Below are positions 62,014 to 64,000 of a stretch of DNA of 64,000 bases, piece after piece. Location: contig CM017567.1 in the NCBI GenBank assembly GCA_007844125.1, forward strand, positions 1,995,160 to 2,059,159, in the 5' to 3' direction. This DNA is from Sinonovacula constricta. Its lineage: Eukaryota > Mollusca > Bivalvia > Cardiida > Solecurtidae. The translations under genes and the position numbers were made by a program. The notes below the pieces were generated by a model that saw only the letters and a program-made list of their open reading frames with translations, searched no databases and had not been told where the DNA came from. Positions within the stretch are counted from its first letter, which is position 1. Every line of letters begins with the position of its first letter.

Positions 62014-62800
62014 GTAGATATTTCTTGTTTTAATCTAATATAAAATAACACATAAATTAGCTATTGATATCAATATTCTCGTCCGCCGAGTTAAATGACA
62101 GATACTTGGTAAAAGAAATGTAACTTATGTGGTCAATAACAAATCGACCAGCTGTGAGTTGATTAAAAATCAGCTCGGTACACATGTTCGTTTGCTGTTG
62201 TTCTTTCTTTAAACAAGAGAAAACATTAAATTATGTTTATTATCAATATACAACAATAGTGCTCACTATCATTACGTAATTACAGTTTCTCGTGACTCCC
62301 TAAGTGCAAAGACAGTGGCACTCTATTTTTTAAGTGTGAGCCTGAGTGCGCTGTCATCTTGTTAAAATATGCATGAATCCCAATTTTTTATGCTGAAACG
62401 ATGCCAGAAGAGATTCCAATAAATCTTAATACATACATTGTTGACATGTTACTGGCGACGCGCTAGAGCGCAACACCTATATATGGAATCCTCACTGATA
62501 TTTGCACATGGAGAAAGTCTGTTTAGCGGACCTTCTAACCCTGATAAAATACGGGTCCTCATTCTGTATTCTATTTTATGTATTTCTTTTATACTTGTTT
62601 TTGTGTGCCTGTAACTTTCGTGCAAACATGGCAGAAAACGATATATATATTTAAGATTATTTCTTTTTGTTATTAAAATTTCTAAACATTTAACGTTTAT
62701 GTACATGGAGGCTCTGTACACCCTTGATCTTATTGAAGATGCAGATGGCTAATTCACTTGCATAAGAGAAAAGTGCAAGACACCAAGAACGCAATAATAT

Positions 62801-62895
62801 GCTTGAAGTGATCTTGGTCAAGAGGTTTATGTTATAGACTCCGGACCGGGTGGTTCCGAATTCAAACCCTAGACCCATTGTGACACGTTTTCCAA
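62801..62895 (+). repeat. tRNA-like SINE head, copy 1 of 2
   Basis: Contains 'cttggtcaagaggtt' (A-box-like) and 'attcaaaccctagacc' (B-box-like). It matches 62966-63065 in the same orientation. Confidence 0.65.
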
Positions 62896-62965
62896 AAAAA
62901 AATTATTACGAATTTGAATTATCATTAAAGAAACGATCAACAAAGAAGAAAGCATTTACAAAATA

Positions 62966-63065
62966 GCTTAAGTGTTCTTGGTCAAGAGGTTCAGGCTGTG
63001 GTCTGGGGATCGGAGGGTTATGTGTTCAAACCTTAGACCTGACATGAGATTTTGTTCCTTGTCCA
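62966..63065 (+). repeat. tRNA-like SINE head, copy 2 of 2
   Basis: Contains 'cttggtcaagaggtt' and 'gttcaaaccttagacc', with copy 1 lying 165 bp upstream. The two copies differ in the middle (the variable-arm position), so this is a tandem pair from one SINE family or a dimeric element. Confidence 0.65.
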
Positions 63066-63880
63066 AGACTTTTATTACACGAACATTTTGCTAAAACAGA
63101 ATATTTTTAGACTAATTATAACTTCCTTACTTACATATTTACTAAATGTAGTATTATTATTAATAAATACTAGATATTGTTAAAATATTGCTTTTCATAA
63201 TAAGTCTGTTTGATGTTTTGTAGTATTTCGGTCCTGTATTGAATGGCATACAAGCTTTCACCTGAGAACATCTTTTGTTAAGTTGTAATCTTAATGTCAA
63301 TTCTATGTGTAATTATAAACCCCAGTAGCACATAGTTACATAATAGGATTGCTTTGTTACAACATTTGTTCCATTGGAATTAAGAGCATGCCAGATCATT
63401 ATGTTGTGTTTTTACTGTTTCTCTCAGTATGTCTCTATCCATTTCACCTTAACTGTGTAAAGTAGGTTAAAGTTAAGAAATAATAAAAATTGCTCCTTGT
63501 TTACATATCCCAGATACAAAATGCTTTCATACATTAAAAAAAAGAAACCGAGAAAGAAAGAACATTCCAGAAAAAATATTACCTAAACAATAATAATTTG
63601 TGTAATGTGAGGCTGCTGCAGATATGGATTTTCTGCTAGTACTCATTATTCTTATAGTTAATTGTTATAATTTTGGCAACTTTTTTCTTCTAAACATGTA
63701 ACATCTTGGAAAACCTATTAAATAGTGTCGGCTTAGCTTTTTATTTGGTTTTCAAATAATTCTACGGTCTCAGATATTAAAATTACACAAATTATTTCTG
63801 GAGTATTTTTATACTGAAAACGTTCAAATAAAACGATAACTTTTCAAATATGTCTTTGTTACTGGCTTCCATATTGCTTA
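63066..63880. other. No gene seen
   Basis: AT-rich sequence with no supportable element. Confidence 0.5.
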
Positions 63881-63895
63881 AACTTGTTTAACTGT

Positions 63896-63998
63896 TCCAG
63901 TTTTTGCGTCGCCTTTGATGCTTTACATCAACGACCTTCATTGTCTGTTCAAGGAATGTTTTGCCCGTTTTGCGAGGCTGAAACCAGAATCGTGCCTT
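63896..63998 (+). pseudogene. Possible reverse transcriptase fragment at window edge
   Basis: A frame open to the window end reads VFASPLMLYINDLHCLF, which resembles the RT block that usually reads SP-L-F-L-YINDL in LINEs. Only about 34 codons are visible. It may be the edge of a third LINE or chance similarity. Confidence 0.3.
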
Positions 63999-64000
63999 AA

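Larger units (their letters stand above)
57901..62340 (+). repeat. Old tandem duplication, unit B
   Basis: Carries the same anchors as unit A: 58034, 58353, 58833, 58881, 59803, 60694, 61317 and 62273. It has been interrupted since the duplication by SINEs near 60.05 and 61.74 kb. A minus-strand frame at 57919-58128 shares residues with unit A (SIIVD and SETTGE) but is broken there; it may be remains of an exon of unknown kind. No intact gene is visible. Confidence 0.88.

Overview
The window reads as a gene-poor, AT-rich stretch of a eukaryotic (animal) nuclear genome. There are no bacterial-style gene clusters. It holds decayed LINE retrotransposons, a DNA transposon, tRNA-derived SINEs, minisatellites and long segmental duplications. 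The SINE body (a block reading roughly 'cattatactgacacc') and the LINE and transposase types recall bivalve mollusc genomes. That assignment is recollection and inference only; no marker gene here proves it.

Layout. Positions 1-7.7 kb have no supportable gene, only diverged local repeats, a GATA-rich tract and a TA array of about 100 bp. Positions 7.77-11.9 kb are a decayed non-LTR retrotransposon on the + strand: endonuclease, reverse transcriptase, RNase H, then a 3' region with three repeated hairpin-bearing blocks. At 12.1-12.3 kb there are two adjacent hairpins, and at 12.9-13.5 kb a truncated pogo/Tigger-like transposase. Positions 13.5-19.4 kb hold SINE remnants. At 19.42-20.01 kb lies a 42-bp minisatellite of 14 units that stays open in one forward frame.

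Positions 21.8-47.7 kb are a tandem segmental duplication: unit 1 about 21.8-34.25 kb, unit 2 about 35.02-47.70 kb. Each unit carries one intronless BTB-BACK gene with a possible MATH-like C-terminus, at 25021-26262 and 37250-38488. These are the only two intact, convincing protein genes in the window. The units differ by a 1-kb indel, by a LINE reverse-transcriptase fragment present only in unit 1, and by a 3.1-kb DNA transposon (41904-45046, minus strand, decayed) that sits only in unit 2 where unit 1 has about 500 bp of other sequence. Part of the sequence following unit 1 reappears inverted after unit 2.

Positions 49-53 kb are mostly featureless. Positions 53.2-62.3 kb are a second, much older tandem duplication with a period of about 4.1-4.6 kb. 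Some of its blocks also match the 28.8/41.1 kb region of the BTB units and the 6.1 kb region, so much of the window seems to descend from one old amplified segment. SINEs of at least three types lie at 60-63 kb.

The most interesting biology is the BTB gene pair. By eye the coding sequences differ more than their 3' flanks, most changes alter amino acids, and one block of about 50 bp is replaced outright. That fits diversifying selection and/or gene conversion in a substrate-adaptor family. I did not find a clear new molecular system. The other leads are the 42-bp open repeat, the transposon in unit 2, the paired hairpins after the LINE, and an apparent excess of TGACGTCA palindromes.
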